Source of the DNA: Anastatus disparis
Lineage: Eukaryota; Arthropoda; Insecta; Hymenoptera; Eupelmidae
Direction of reading: 5' to 3'
Length of the DNA: 64,000 nt
Assembly: GCA_017163975.1 (NCBI GenBank)
Contig: JAFFSR010000397.1
Span: 556,501-620,500, forward strand
Shown here one piece after another: positions 10,716 to 21,479 of the stretch. The translations under genes and the position numbers were made by a program. The notes below the pieces were generated by a model that saw only the letters and a list, made by a program, of their open reading frames with translations, was not told the DNA's origin and did not search any database. Numbering within the stretch: the stretch's first letter is position 1; the number at the start of each line of letters is the position of its first letter.

Positions 10716-10909
10716 TATTTCATATTTTAACTTTCATTTCCTTCTTGGTATTATTTTTGTAAAGACTTTGTAATCTTTCTGTGTATTATTTCATAAATTC
10801 TTTTCAAAAGAATATGGTTATCTTTTTAAGTCCTTTTTAAATTTTTTCAACGTATTATTACTTGTAATATTTCATGAAATTATTTCGAAATTCTTTCATG
10901 CTGTGTGGG

Positions 10910-11180
10910 TTTAATCGATTACGTCACAAATAGAATAATGGTTGATTGGTTATTAATCCTTTCCGTAATTGTTATTCGTTAATCACAAAGGATGTTTACT
11001 TATAACCAATCAACACCTTTCCTTTTAGCGGTTTCTTTGATGTTAGTGCCCTCTATTTCTCGTGCGCTCCATTCAAATTAACATTTAGAAGGCTCCATGT
11101 ACTTGGTTTTCATTATTCTTCATGCAAACTTCATCACTATCTCTCTCCAGCACTCGATTCTTCTATCTTCTATCACTCTT
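10910..11180. other. No gene seen
   Basis: Unique-looking sequence with an inverted pair GTTGATTGGTTATTAATCC / ATAACCAATCAAC. Confidence 0.3.
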
Positions 11181-11340
11181 GCTCTCGATTCTACGTATTT
11201 CTATACATAATACTTATGCTGCTCTCTATTTCTACATTATCCCACATAGAATATTCTTGCGGCTCTCGATTTCTACATAGTTCCATATAGAATATTCCTG
11301 CGGTTCTTTATTTCTACATAGTTCCATATATAATAACGTA
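11181..11340. repeat. ~40-bp tandem repeat, 4 diverged copies
   Basis: GCTCTCGATTTCTACAT-like units start near 11181, 11221, 11262 and 11302; each includes CCATATAGAATATTCCTGCG or a variant. Confidence 0.65.
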
Positions 11341-11380
11341 TGTATGAGCCTGATGTATAAACTATAGCTGGCTCCCCTTT

Positions 11381-11906
11381 TTCTCTGATCCTTTACTCTC
11401 TCTACTCGTGACTCGATTTCCTTTCTCTTTTTTTCTACCGTTGCCTCCTTCTACCGATTCCGTCATCGATCAAGAATTTCCGTCGCGACTCGGTCACTTT
11501 CATCCTTACCGACGCTTCCTCTTCACTCTCGAGCACGTGTTTCTAATGTTTCGCGTTGTTTCCCGGTTTCGCTCGTCATCGCGTACCGCGAGTGTATTGT
11601 GTTGTATGCACCTATACACCGTATGCGTGTGTGAGTGTAAGTGTATTACCTGACAGTGCCGCGGCGTGCACGTCGTCATCAAGAACATAAGATGGCGACG
11701 CACAAGAGCATTGTTACAGGTTATGTTTACACAGAATGTGTGTTTCTTCTCTTATATATTGTGTGCACTAGTGTTGTAGAGTTGCAGCTTTCACCGAAGC
11801 TCAACTCCTAGTGCACCATAGAAAACCGATGGTGAATCTGGCTTTTCAGTCACAACGTGTTTAAATTTGAGATTAGGTTGCCCTTTAGTTCTGTCTTTCT
11901 CCACCG
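11381..11906 (+). other. Candidate host promoter / noncoding first exon
   Basis: This is the most GC- and CpG-rich non-transposon stretch in the window. It holds a TATA-like CTTATATATT near 11752, several short ATG frames in fair context (AAGATGGCGACG at 11693, 39 codons; ACCGATGGTG at 11829, 11 codons) and a consensus 5' splice donor CCACCG/GTAAGTTG at 11906/11907. No matching downstream exon was found, so coding content and function are unknown. The inference rests on composition and one splice site. Confidence 0.3.
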
Positions 11907-12077
11907 GTAAGTTGTTTGCTTTCAATAACTCGCGTGTTCCTTAAACAATTAACAAAAATAAAAAAGATTAATTTGTTTAATTATTTAATTAATGATAAGT
12001 TTCGAGAGTGCATCTCGACTCGTCTTTCTCTCTTATTCTCTCGAATAGATTTGTTATTGAGATACAATAAATGCATC

Positions 12078-12080
<3 letters not shown>

Positions 12081-12129
<49 letters not shown>
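12081..12129. repeat. (AT)n microsatellite
   Basis: Uninterrupted AT dinucleotides, about 24 units. Confidence 0.95.
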
Positions 12130-12130
<1 letters not shown>

Positions 12131-12821
12131 TTATTAGTTGCAATTGTTTATTCATTGATAAAAATTACAAATTGTGCGTTTATAATGTTCTCGGAAAAAA
12201 AAATTCAAGAAACGTGTAGCGAGAAAGCTTTTGGTTTTCATACAAAGAAAATATGTGGAAAGTTTCGAATCGATTAATAAATAATTTGAAAAAATATAAC
12301 AACATTTACAAGTAGCGTGCATGCGATCGAGCGCTGCAATTTTCTTATAAGTTAAATTCTCAGTGAATATTACGGCAACTGAATGACTGCTAGTAAATAT
12401 TATTTGAAAAAAGCAATAATACAAATATAATAATATAAAATTTAATATGTCAAACAGTATGATATTTATTAGAATAAATTAACACGTAAATAAAAACATA
12501 TTTTGAAATTTTCAAATTTTGTTTCCTTTTATTATTAGTTTAGTTTTAGTCTTCTTTTAATAACAATTATTTACGATTTTTTAAAGGTTTTAAACATAGA
12601 TTAACATATAAATTTACAAAAATTTAAACATATGATTATAAAAATAAACAAACATTTAAATATATAATCATATAAATGAACAAACGCATTCAAATAAATA
12701 ACGAAAATTTTTATTACTCTTGCTGTACAATTATGCGAGTCAAATAAACGTTAAAGGAAAGAAGACAGGTAGCTAAATATTCCTATATGTTGAGACCACA
12801 GCACTTGCCTAAATCGTATAT

Positions 12822-12830
<9 letters not shown>

Positions 12831-12892
<62 letters not shown>
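12831..12892. repeat. (AT)n microsatellite
   Basis: AT dinucleotides, about 30 units, preceded by ATATACATACATAT. Confidence 0.95.
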
Positions 12893-12894
<2 letters not shown>

Positions 12895-13925
12895 ATGGGG
12901 TGATTTATGATGGACCTCCTGTTGTCATATTTCATATCTTATTATTCATAGGTCACATTATTTTATTTTAAATAATATTTTTTTTCTATGTATAAAAAAA
13001 AATGAGTAATTTATTTTCTAATTTTTTAAATTATTTTATTATAAATATGATTTACATATATATGTTATATATTGCTTATAAATTATACATTAACTAAAAA
13101 TATTATGTTATATATTTTTAATATCTAATACTTATTTAATCTACTTTATAATATACTCAATTTTATTTTTAAAAATGTAATTTTACATTTAATTGTTTAT
13201 TTATACAAAAGACAAGACATAGTCTTGAGTAACGACTTTCCACACCACCTTATATTTCAAACTTTCGTTGATATTATGATGAATTGCATTTATTTATTTT
13301 ATTTAATTCTATAAATTTATTCAATTTTTAAATATAATTTTTAATTTATCTAATGCATTTTAATTTTGTGAAATAAGGAGGTAACATTATGGCGTGTTAG
13401 ATTTTTTGATTAATGGAAACCTTCGCCAGGAGCCTTAAAAATCACTTTGTTTTGTTGTTATATGATATCATGTTATATATTTATAATATAATTCATTTTA
13501 TGTATTGTATATGAATAAAAATATTGATATTATATGAAATATAAATAAAAAAATAACTTATTAATCATAAATGTAATTAATAGTTTCAATTATAATTATT
13601 TTAATATAATAATTGATATATAATGTTTATTTGAATCTTTTAAGATTTAGAGGATTATTTTGTTATATTTTTTATTTAATATATTTTGACTTATTTTTAT
13701 ATTTTATAAGATGTATCATAATTTTTTCACCATGATTTTTAAATATTTTCAATAAAATGTTAAACATTTCATATAAGTATTTAACTAAATATTAACAAAA
13801 TACAGTATTAATAGTTCTAATATATAATAACTAAACAATTTTAATTATTTATTTAATACTTACTTTAAATATATAATAAAATTAACTGCTAAATTTTTTA
13901 TATTATAATTATATATTATAGTATA

Positions 13926-14323
13926 TCATGAAATTTTTTTAAGAATATTGATTATTTTTAATAAATATCTTGAATATTTATCATGATCTTGGTTAATATA
14001 ATATTCAGCTATGGGTTCCCGTAATTTTATTTTATATTCTATAATTTTATTCGCGTAATATTTATAATATTCTGGTACTTCTTTCCAATTATTGAATTCG
14101 AGTTTTTCATCATTTTCACCAATATAAGAATTCATCATATTATTTAAAACTGAAATTTCAGTATTATTTAAATTATCATCATCAAGATTTTCTAAATAAT
14201 ATTAAAATTATTCCTCATAACTTAAAAGATCTTCAATTTGATTATTTAAATCATTCATAATTTCTTGATCATTAATATTATTTGTTTCAACATAATTTCC
14301 TTCTAGTGGATTCCATTCCATTT
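13926..14323 (-). pseudogene. Small acidic ORF downstream of Helitron H1 helicase
   Basis: From ATG at 14323 the frame reads MEWNPLEGNYVE, then an Asn/Asp/Glu-rich stretch with two stop codons near 14200. It resumes through NSYIGENDEKLEFNNWKEV and ends NILKKIS at 13926. I recognise no domain. The strand and position, 290 bp after the helicase stop, suggest an accessory Helitron gene. It could also be the start of an unrelated gene. Confidence 0.35.
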
Positions 14324-14614
14324 TTCTTATTATTGATTCTAAAATACCTTTAAAATTAATTTTATTTTTTATAAATATTTTGTTGAATTAAATTAATTCA
14401 TTTATTTATTTAAACTATAAATATAAACGTTTCCTGTCAATAGTGAAAATTAACTAAATAATAAAACAATTAAAAAAAAAATTAAAATAATAAACTTAAA
14501 TTGTAATGTTCATAAGATAAGATATATGTTAAAATAAATATTTTTAATTATAATTTTTGTTAATTTATAATAAAATTATTGTTCTAATATTTCTTTCTAA
14601 ACTATATTTATTAT

Positions 14615-15600
14615 TTAATTTTTATTTTCTAATTCATTTTGAATATATATTTTTTTTCTATTTTTACACCGTGAAAGAGCTACATATAACTGTCCATGAG
14701 AGAATAATGGTTTTTTAATAAATATACCTACATTTTCAAAACTTTGTCCTTGGGACTTATTAATAGTTATAGCGAATGCTAATGCAATAGGGAATTGTTT
14801 TCTGTACAAAATAAAAGGTAAAGAAGATGATTCATTAGTACTTAATATTATTCTTGGTATAAAAACTTTATTTCCTTTATTTTCTCCTGTAATAATTTCA
14901 GCTCCAATATTATATTTAAATAATCTAGTTATTTTTAATCTAGTTCCATTACATAATCCATCAGTTTTTTTAATATTTCGAATTAACATTACAACTGCAT
15001 TAATTTTTAATTTAATTTCATGAGGGGGTAATCCTTCTCTAATATTGTTTAAGATTTCTATGGGATAATTTAGATGAATATTTTTATCAGTTTGATCAAC
15101 ACCTTTATAGGTTGCATGATCTATACTATAATAAGTGATCATTTCATTATCAATTAATTTTAATATTATATTATTTAACATATTAGCATCTTCATTATGT
15201 GAAGTTAAAATAACATTTTTAGAAAAATTATAATTATTTTTTTACATCTTTATAAATTTTATCACATACATCATTAGTTTCATATTCTTTTTTCCTTCTC
15301 CAATATCTAATAAAAAAGAAGAAAATTTTTCATCTTTACATCTTATATTTTTTTAAATTAAAAATTTTAAATAGTGGCCAAAAATATGAATATTTTATAA
15401 TTTCTTTTATAATTGTATCTTTAAATCCATTTTCTATTACTGGTAAAATTTGTCTAAAATCACCACCTAAAATTATTAATTTACCACCAAAAGGTATATT
15501 ATTTGAGCAAACATTTTGTAATGTTTTATCAACAATTTCTAATGCTTTTTTAGGAATCATTGAAGCTTCATCCCAAATGATGATATCTGTTTGTCTTAAT
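14615..15600 (-). pseudogene. Helitron H1 PIF1-like helicase, C-terminal two thirds
   Basis: Helitron RepHel proteins unwind DNA for rolling-circle transposition. Here the minus strand shows a Walker B-type WDEASMIPKKALEIV, then GGDFRQILPV (motif III). After a frame change comes ILTSHNEDANMLNN, then VMLIRN, NGTRL, TINKSQGQSFENVG and YVALSR, the motif V-VI region that ends PIF1/RRM3-type helicases. The last 188 codons (14615-15181) are open. The middle part has stops and frame changes around 15190-15340. The P-loop is missing because the sequence upstream of the DEAS motif joins directly to the Rep domain end near 15640. Helitron membership is secure; activity is not possible in this form. Confidence 0.85.
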
Positions 15601-15987
15601 TTTTTTTATCACATTCAAATTTCAAAAATGCACTCTCAATAATGGAAATTTTTCTAATCTCCAAGCTGCTTCCATTGAACTTAAATATCTACCGTCTACA
15701 TATTGTGAAATTTCATCGTAAATATAATGATTTTCCTCCGTATCTTCATTTTTTTCACTATTTCCTTGTATTCCGTACAATTCTTTTGTTTTATCTTCTT
15801 GTATTGGTTTATTGTCGTATTTGACATAATGCTTTATCTCCTTTATGAATATAATCAAAAATATATTTAATACTTTGTACAGTTGCACAAAATTCAATAT
15901 TTATATGACTATTATATTTAGCTAATAAATAACTATTATATGAAACAACTATTGAATTATCAACTCGAATAATCTTATGAGAATATT
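15601..15987 (-). pseudogene. Helitron H1 Rep domain, C-terminal part
   Basis: Contains VDNSIVVSYNSYLLAKYNSH, then INIEFC, VQSIKYIF, and DEISQYVDGRYLSSMEAAW, all standing order markers of Helitron Rep. A piggyBac-like MITE separates it from the upstream part. Downstream, after LEKFP, the sequence jumps to helicase sequence, so the C-terminal Rep end and helicase start are deleted. Confidence 0.8.
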
Positions 15988-16228
15988 TTAACCCTTTCAG
16001 TCACGAATCATTTTCGCAAAAACACGTATTTTCTATCATACATTAATTTTTTAGATTTATTTACAATCATATATTCAAAATATATCATATGATACTTATA
16101 AAATGAACACTCATTTATATGGAAATGCAAAAAGAATAAAGATTAAACTTAAAGTGCGAATTAAACAATAAAAAAAAGAAAATGAGAAAGGGTGCCACTA
16201 TAGTGGCTCCTGTGACTGAAAGGGTTAA
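15988..16228. mobile_element. piggyBac-like MITE (TTAACCCTTTCAGTCAC)
   Basis: TTAACCCTTTCAGTCAC at the left and GTGACTGAAAGGGTTAA at the right. TTAA target and CCC-start termini are the piggyBac hallmark. The interior is AT-rich and noncoding. It splits the Helitron H1 Rep frame, which continues in phase on both sides when one TTAA is counted. Confidence 0.85.
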
Positions 16229-16800
16229 ATGATAAACATGATTATCGTTTACATTATTTCTTCTTCTGTATTCTAGATATTTATTTTCTTTAAGTACAGT
16301 ATGTTCGCTAAAAGATTTTGAAAAATTCTTTTTACATATATTACTATTTTTTTTATAACATGGTTACTTCTCAGTATGTGGACCATGTAATATATGTTTA
16401 ATTACTAATTTTTGTAAATATTTATTATCTGAAGATGCTATTTCTGCTGAAATATGTTTATCAATTAAATCTGTAGTAAATAATTTATTATTGGGATGTA
16501 ACGTAAGAATCTCTTTTTTGAAATTCTATTGAAAATACATAAGCTTTAATAGTTCCAAATATTTTATTTTCAACAATATCATTCAATAACATTTTAAATT
16601 TTGCATAAAATAAACGAACTGTAATAGTAGGAATATCATTAGGAGTTGTTCCTACTGGAAAATTTTTTATAATTTCTTTAAGTTTTTTCCATTTTGGACT
16701 ACATATCATTGTAATAAATGAATCTGGTTTTCTTACTTTTCTCATTATTGCCATAGCATCTTGATAATATTGCTGCATATATCTTGGACTTTCAATATAT
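16229..16800 (-). pseudogene. Helitron H1 Rep core, HUH motif lost
   Basis: Minus-strand frame with MQQYYQDAMAIMRKV, FITMICSPKWKK, VRLFYAKFK and FSIEFQKR, the Rep domain leading up to the HUH nuclease motif. After QKR the expected GLPHxH segment is absent and the sequence resumes, in another frame, at ILTLHPNNKLF and then KHILHGPH. So a short deletion removes the metal-binding histidines near 16488-16505. An in-frame stop follows GPHTEK. Confidence 0.75.
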
Positions 16801-17401
16801 GTAGCTGGTAAAATAAAAAGGTTTCCTAAACTTTCTTTATTTTAAAAATTTTCTAAAACATTTAAAGCACTATTTTTTATATGATCTAATAAATCTTGAT
16901 AACATTCTATACGTAATTGTTTTTGATTATTACGTAAAAAATTAATTCTATCATTTTCAATCATTATATATTCATGAATTATATACTGTTGTATTAATCT
17001 ACCACAATATAAAATTGGATTGTAATTTGTTTCATCTAATCTATATGCTACTCTATGTAAATTGTGTATTGAAGAGTAGTTAAATTTTCATTTTTTACAT
17101 TAGGACGTTTATTATAACCTATACTCCATCCTAAATCACCCTGAGGAAATAATAAAGGAAATATCATAGGATCTACATGATGAGATAATTTATTTAAATA
17201 TGTTTGAGTAACTTTTTCTTCTGAATTATTATTAGGATATATGCACAAATCATAATTATCTGGAATTCCAGAATTAGATACAATAATAGCTCCACATTCT
17301 GATGTTAAAGGTTTATTATAATTATGTTTTTGTTTATTATTTTTTCTTAAAAAATATAATTTATAATTCGTAACATTTTCAATATTAGATATTTGATGCA
17401 A
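16801..17401 (-). pseudogene. Helitron H1 N-terminal Rep region
   Basis: Frame 17048-17401 reads DNYDLCIYPNNNSEEKVTQ, then HVDPMIFPLLFPQGDLGW; YPLLFPxGxxGW is diagnostic for the N-terminal part of Helitron Rep. It continues with stops into 16801-17047 (RLIQQYIIHEYIMIENDRI-like content). The start of the gene is not seen; a non-autonomous Helitron abuts it at about 17420. Confidence 0.75.
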
Positions 17402-17424
17402 ATGTTTAAATTTTTTAGCAATTA

Positions 17425-19035
17425 ATTTTAGCTGAAAACCAGCTGAGAGTTAGCTAAAATTTAGATATATTTAGCTGTAATTTAGCTTAAAGTTAGCTAT
17501 ATTTCTCTATATTATAAAAAGATTTCGCCGCCGCCACTACCGCTGTGTATAAGAATTCGATTTGATCTTGGTGTTAGCTAGAATTTAGCTAGGATCTAAC
17601 TGAAATTCAGCTAAAAGTTAGCCAAAAGTTAGCTAAAAGTTAGCTAAAAGTGAGCTTCAAGTTAGCTGAAATCAGATAAAATTACATAAAAGTTAGCTAC
17701 ATTAAATCAAAAGTTAACTAAATTGATGCAAAATTTAGATGAAAATTAGCCGAAATTTAGCTAAAAGTTAGCTAAAATTTATAGTAATTTTGAGCAATTT
17801 TAGGTGAATATTGATTTGATTTCAACTGAATTTTAGCTGCATTTTAAATCTATTTATATTATATTCTCTCTATACTATTGAAAGTATATCGCCGCTGTCG
17901 TTCGCTGGCGAACTATGCCCCTCAAAAGGAGCGAAATGTGCCCCTCATTTTTGGACCTACATTACAGCGTTGAATTTAGCTGGATTTGAGCTTGTAATTA
18001 GCTAGAAAATAACTAAATTAAGCTTAATTTGAGCTTTGAAATAGCAAAAAATCAGCTGAATTTAAGCTTGTAGTCAACTTGGTAATAGCTAATTATAAGT
18101 TTTGTACATAACAATATATGATAACCTATAAGTTTCAGATTTATTATAGATGAAAAATAGGTAACAATATTTTTTTTACAATTAGCTAATTATCCTGTAA
18201 TCATCGTGAAGTTCAATCATATGAATAATTATTAATTTTACGATTTTATTTAAAGTATAGGGTTGAAAATATCATTTTGAAAAAGCTAAATTGAAGTTTG
18301 ATAATCAAATGATTAAATTTAAATTTTGCTAAATCAAAATCAAACACTTAAATATAGTCTTTATAAATTTCATTTAATTTTTATTTAATTTTGTAAAAAA
18401 ACACCGACATCACAGTTTTCCAAATTTTTTATTTTTAATCCAAAAATATTTCAATATTTCAAATATCTCTTTATTACTGCCTTCCATTTTTAGTTCATTA
18501 TAAAACTATCACTATATTCAGTTCATTTTAAAAGTATCAAATAAAATCTCTATAATTAAATTATTAAATCAAGTCTACTTATTTACTGTCTACCTGTATC
18601 TACTTAACTGAATCATAGTAAGATTATTACATGTATATTTCTATATATTTCTTTCAAAATTTAAGTATATTTAATCGTGACTGCGATTCAAATCAATTAA
18701 GATTGGTAGAGTCTTTCTACCTCTAGACTAACATTTAATAAAACGTTTATAAATAAATTACTAACTTTATTCTTTATTTAATATTATAATAAAACATATA
18801 CACGTAGCCCTCATAATACACAACATTTAATTATTAATTCCGTCCTGGTGTAGAGTCAGGACTTCACAGATGATTGAATTCATTAAAAGATCATTGGAGA
18901 ATCACCTAAAAAAAACTTTTGAATAATTAAAATTATTTAGTATTTTAAATAAAAGTTATTAAAAAAATTGCAAATACTTGGATATTTTTTTATAGTTATA
19001 AAAGCAAGATGGGGGTCGGCGCGCTTGCCCCCTAG
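17425..19035 (+). mobile_element. Non-autonomous Helitron (TTAGCTAAA-rich), 3' end intact
   Basis: The 3' end reads AAGATGGGGGTCGGCGCGCT, then TGCCCCCTAG followed by T: a GC-rich hairpin plus CTAG|T as in Helitrons. The interior is TTAGCTAAA/CAGCTAAAA words, with two internal modules like the 5' end of the sister copy (TCTCTATATTATAAAAAG at 17504, then GCCGC-rich; TCTCTATACTATTGAAAG at 17866). It is an inverted relative of 30279-31801. The 5' end appears truncated against Helitron H1. Confidence 0.72.
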
Positions 19036-19039
19036 TATA

Positions 19040-19705
19040 TACTACTATTAAAAATATATCACCGCTGTCACCGCTGTCACCGTCTGAAATATGCTCCTGA
19101 TTTTTGGCTCCTCATTTTTGAACCTTCATTCAGCTAAAATTCAGCTAAAATTCAGCTAAAATTGAGCTTAAATCAGCTAAAAGTCAGCTAAAATTTAGAT
19201 GAATTTAGCTATAATTTAGCTAAAAGCAAGCTTAAAGTCAGCAAAAAGTTAGCTAAAAGTTGGATAAAAGTTAGTTAAAAGTTGGCTAAACGTTAGCTAA
19301 AAGTAAGCTAAAAGTTAGCTAAAAGTTAGCTAAAAGTTGGCTAAACGTTAGCTAAAAGTTAGCTGAAGTCAGATAAAATTACATAAAAGTTAGCTATATT
19401 AAATATTAAAAATTGAATTTAATATTAAAAATTGGCTAAAGTCATATAAAGTTCAGATGGTAATTAGCTAAAAGTTAACTAAATTTATATTAATTTTAAG
19501 CAGTTTAAGGTGAATTTTAGTTTGATTTCAGCTAAATTTTAGCTGAAAATTAGATTTATTTATATTATATTCTTTCTATATTATTAAAAGTATGTCATCG
19601 CTATCGTCGCTGTCGTCGTCAGAAATATGCTTCTCATTTTTGTGCCCTTATTGTGTCGTTGAATTTTATTAAATTCAGATAATTTTAAGCTTCGAAAAGC
19701 CTTGT
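19040..19705 (+). mobile_element. Second, truncated non-autonomous Helitron in tandem
   Basis: Directly after the CTAG end a new 5'-like module begins (ACTATTAAAAATATATCACC, then GCTGTCACC repeated), followed by TTAGCTAAA words and another module at 19570. It fades near 19705 without a 3' hairpin. Confidence 0.6.
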
Positions 19706-21081
19706 TTTGTATATACTATTATTATAAAAAAAAGCTAATTATAAAATACATATAATTATTTTAAAATTTTTTATTTTGAATTAAATATTTTTATTACATC
19801 GATGTCTAAGTTTATGTTTGTTGAGACAGAACATTCTTTCAAATGGTTTTCCACCATTTTTACATAAAAATGTTATTTTATTATTATGTGCTTTTACATG
19901 TCTTAAAAAATGTTTTCAATGTTCAATGTAATTTTATTATTATTATTTTCTTTTACATGTCTTAAAAAATGTTTTCGATGTTTAAAATTTTTTAAGAGGT
20001 GGTCGGGTCCATTTTGCCGCTACATATAGGGTGGCGGTGCGGTCAGGTGAGAGAAATCTATTAAATATTTTTTATACAGCCATTTATAATTTTCCGAGAC
20101 GACAATATACTTTTAATGTTGTCATTTCCTCTAGCCATATATATGTAGAATAATTATTAATATTAATCTTGTTTGAAAAGTCTAAAATATTATTATAAAG
20201 CGAAAAATGCGGCGCGAGGGAGAGCCGGCGTAAACATTAGTATACATCATTCTTTAGTATTGCTCTCTCTGTCGTACTAAAGGAAGATGCACGCAATGCA
20301 TCCACGCATGTTTACATCGGTCCCACGTTGCATCGCATTTTTCGCTTTATAACAATATTTTAGACTTTTCAAACAAGATAAGTATTAATAATTATTCTAC
20401 ATATATATGGCTGGAGGAAATGACAACATTAAAAGTATATTGTCATCTCAGAAAATTGTAAATAGCTGTATAAAAAATATTTAATAGATTTCTCTCCCCT
20501 AACCGCAGCGCTACCCTATATGTAGCGGTGAAATATACCCAACCGCCTCTTAAGCATATATTACATGTCTTATTACATTTTTCATTTTGGTGATGTTCTT
20601 ATAAATTGATAATTTTTGTAAATTTTTTATAACATGTTGTACGTGAAAATTTATCTTTATCAATATGTTCTTGAATATGTCTTAAATAATGTTTTCGATA
20701 TTTGAAAATTGTTTTATATAATTTACATGTATTATGAATTTTTATATTTTTATTTTTATGATATTTTTTAGTAAGCTTATGTTTTTGTAAATTGGAAAAT
20801 CTTAAAAATTTTTCATCACATGTTTTACATGAAAATTTATCTCTATCAATATATTCTTAAATATGTCTTAAATAATGTTTTCGATATTTGAATATTTTGT
20901 GATATAATTTACATATACTATGAATTTTTATATTTTTATTCTTATGACATTTTTTAGTAAGCTGATGTCTTTGTAAATTGGAAAATCTTAAAAATTTTTC
21001 ATCACATGTTTCACATGAAAATTTATCTTTATTATTTGAATTCCTAATTAACATAACAATAGAAAATTTTTTAAGTATCAA
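19706..21081 (-). pseudogene. C2H2 zinc-finger ORF, several degenerate fingers
   Basis: Minus strand, from 21081: FSCETCDEKFLRFSNLQRH, then KKCH (a standard C2H2 finger), and a CKLYHKIFKYRKHYLRHI half-finger. The same ~190-bp module repeats at 20690-20880 (CKTCDEKFLRFSNLQ...), with further relics at 20570-20680 and, beyond the MITE, at 19800-19990 (HRKHFLRH). Stops after each module and the MITE at 19992-20553 inactivate it. Immediately upstream it is joined to helicase sequence (next entry). Target unknown. Confidence 0.6.
19992..20553. mobile_element. TTAA foldback MITE (TTAAGAGGTGGTCGGG)
   Basis: Left TTAAGAGGTGGTCGGGTCC, right ACCCAACCGCCTCTTAA. The arms are nearly complementary over about 230 bp each (for example CTACATATAGGG / CCCTATATGTAG; GCGAAAAATGCG / CGCATTTTTCGC). 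It shares interior words (GGAGGAAATGACAACATT; GCATTTTTCGCTTTATAAC) with the MITE at 62582-63018. It lies within the zinc-finger ORF. Confidence 0.85.
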
Positions 21082-21190
21082 TTTATGTAATGGAAAATTT
21101 TGAAATTTTAGAGAATTTAAATGCTTAGTTGGGAATTTTAATTCAATATCTGTTTTTGTTTAATCAAGACCTTTATGCTTAGCATAATCT
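21082..21190 (-). pseudogene. Helitron helicase fragment joined in frame to zinc fingers
   Basis: Reads KHKGLD, a stop, TKTDIELKFPTKHLN, then PLHKLILKKFSIVMLIRN, which aligns by eye with the H1 helicase stretch HATYKGVDQTDKNIHLNYP...VMLIRN. In H1 the next residues are the NGTRL segment. Here the frame instead runs SNNKDKFSCETC into a C2H2 finger with no stop at the junction. It may be the tail of Helitron H2 with captured host sequence. Confidence 0.6.
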
Positions 21191-21193
21191 ATA

Positions 21194-21479
21194 CACTAAG
21201 AAAAAAAATCATTGAATCAAAGTAATGATATAATTAAAAAAAATTTAATCGATTCAAATAATTATTTAATCGATCTGATAAAGAAATTAATTAATACAAC
21301 AAAATATTTAATTGGAACATAGATAATAAAATATTTAACTGTTAAAAATAATAATTAATTCAATTAATCACTGATTTTATAGACGCTTATTATTAAATTA
21401 CCTTATTACTTTTATTATTTAATATAATTAAATAATAAAAGTAATCAGGTAATTTTATGGAACCAAATAAATCAATTAT
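21194..21479. repeat. Half of a MITE (CACTAAGAAAAAAAATCATTGAATC) split by LINE B
   Basis: The left terminus CACTAAGAAAAAAAATC, then ATTGAATCAA, is mirrored by TTGATTCAATGAAACG, then TTTTCTAATATT, beyond LINE B at about 23731-23757. It includes a perfect small hairpin near 21400-21455 (ATTACCTTATTACTTTTATT and its complement). Confidence 0.45.

Larger units (their letters stand above)
7873..10909. mobile_element. 3-kb element with inverted ends CCCATACAGCATGAAAG
   Basis: The left end CCCATACAGCATGAAAGG is mirrored by the right end CTTTCATGCTGTGTGGG. The interior has no coding capacity; it consists of 176-bp and 281-bp tandem arrays, a CA/TA microsatellite and a nested SINE. Many words (GAATTCTGTAAGGATCC, CCTCGGACATAGAATT) also occur inverted inside. 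Related termini at 1000 and 4524 define a family with similar architecture. Confidence 0.65.
11907..13925. other. AT-rich intergenic stretch
   Basis: No gene recognised. Open frames of 68-90 codons at 11916-12424 run through AT dinucleotide repeats or lack any motif. Two long (AT)n tracts are listed separately. Confidence 0.35.
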
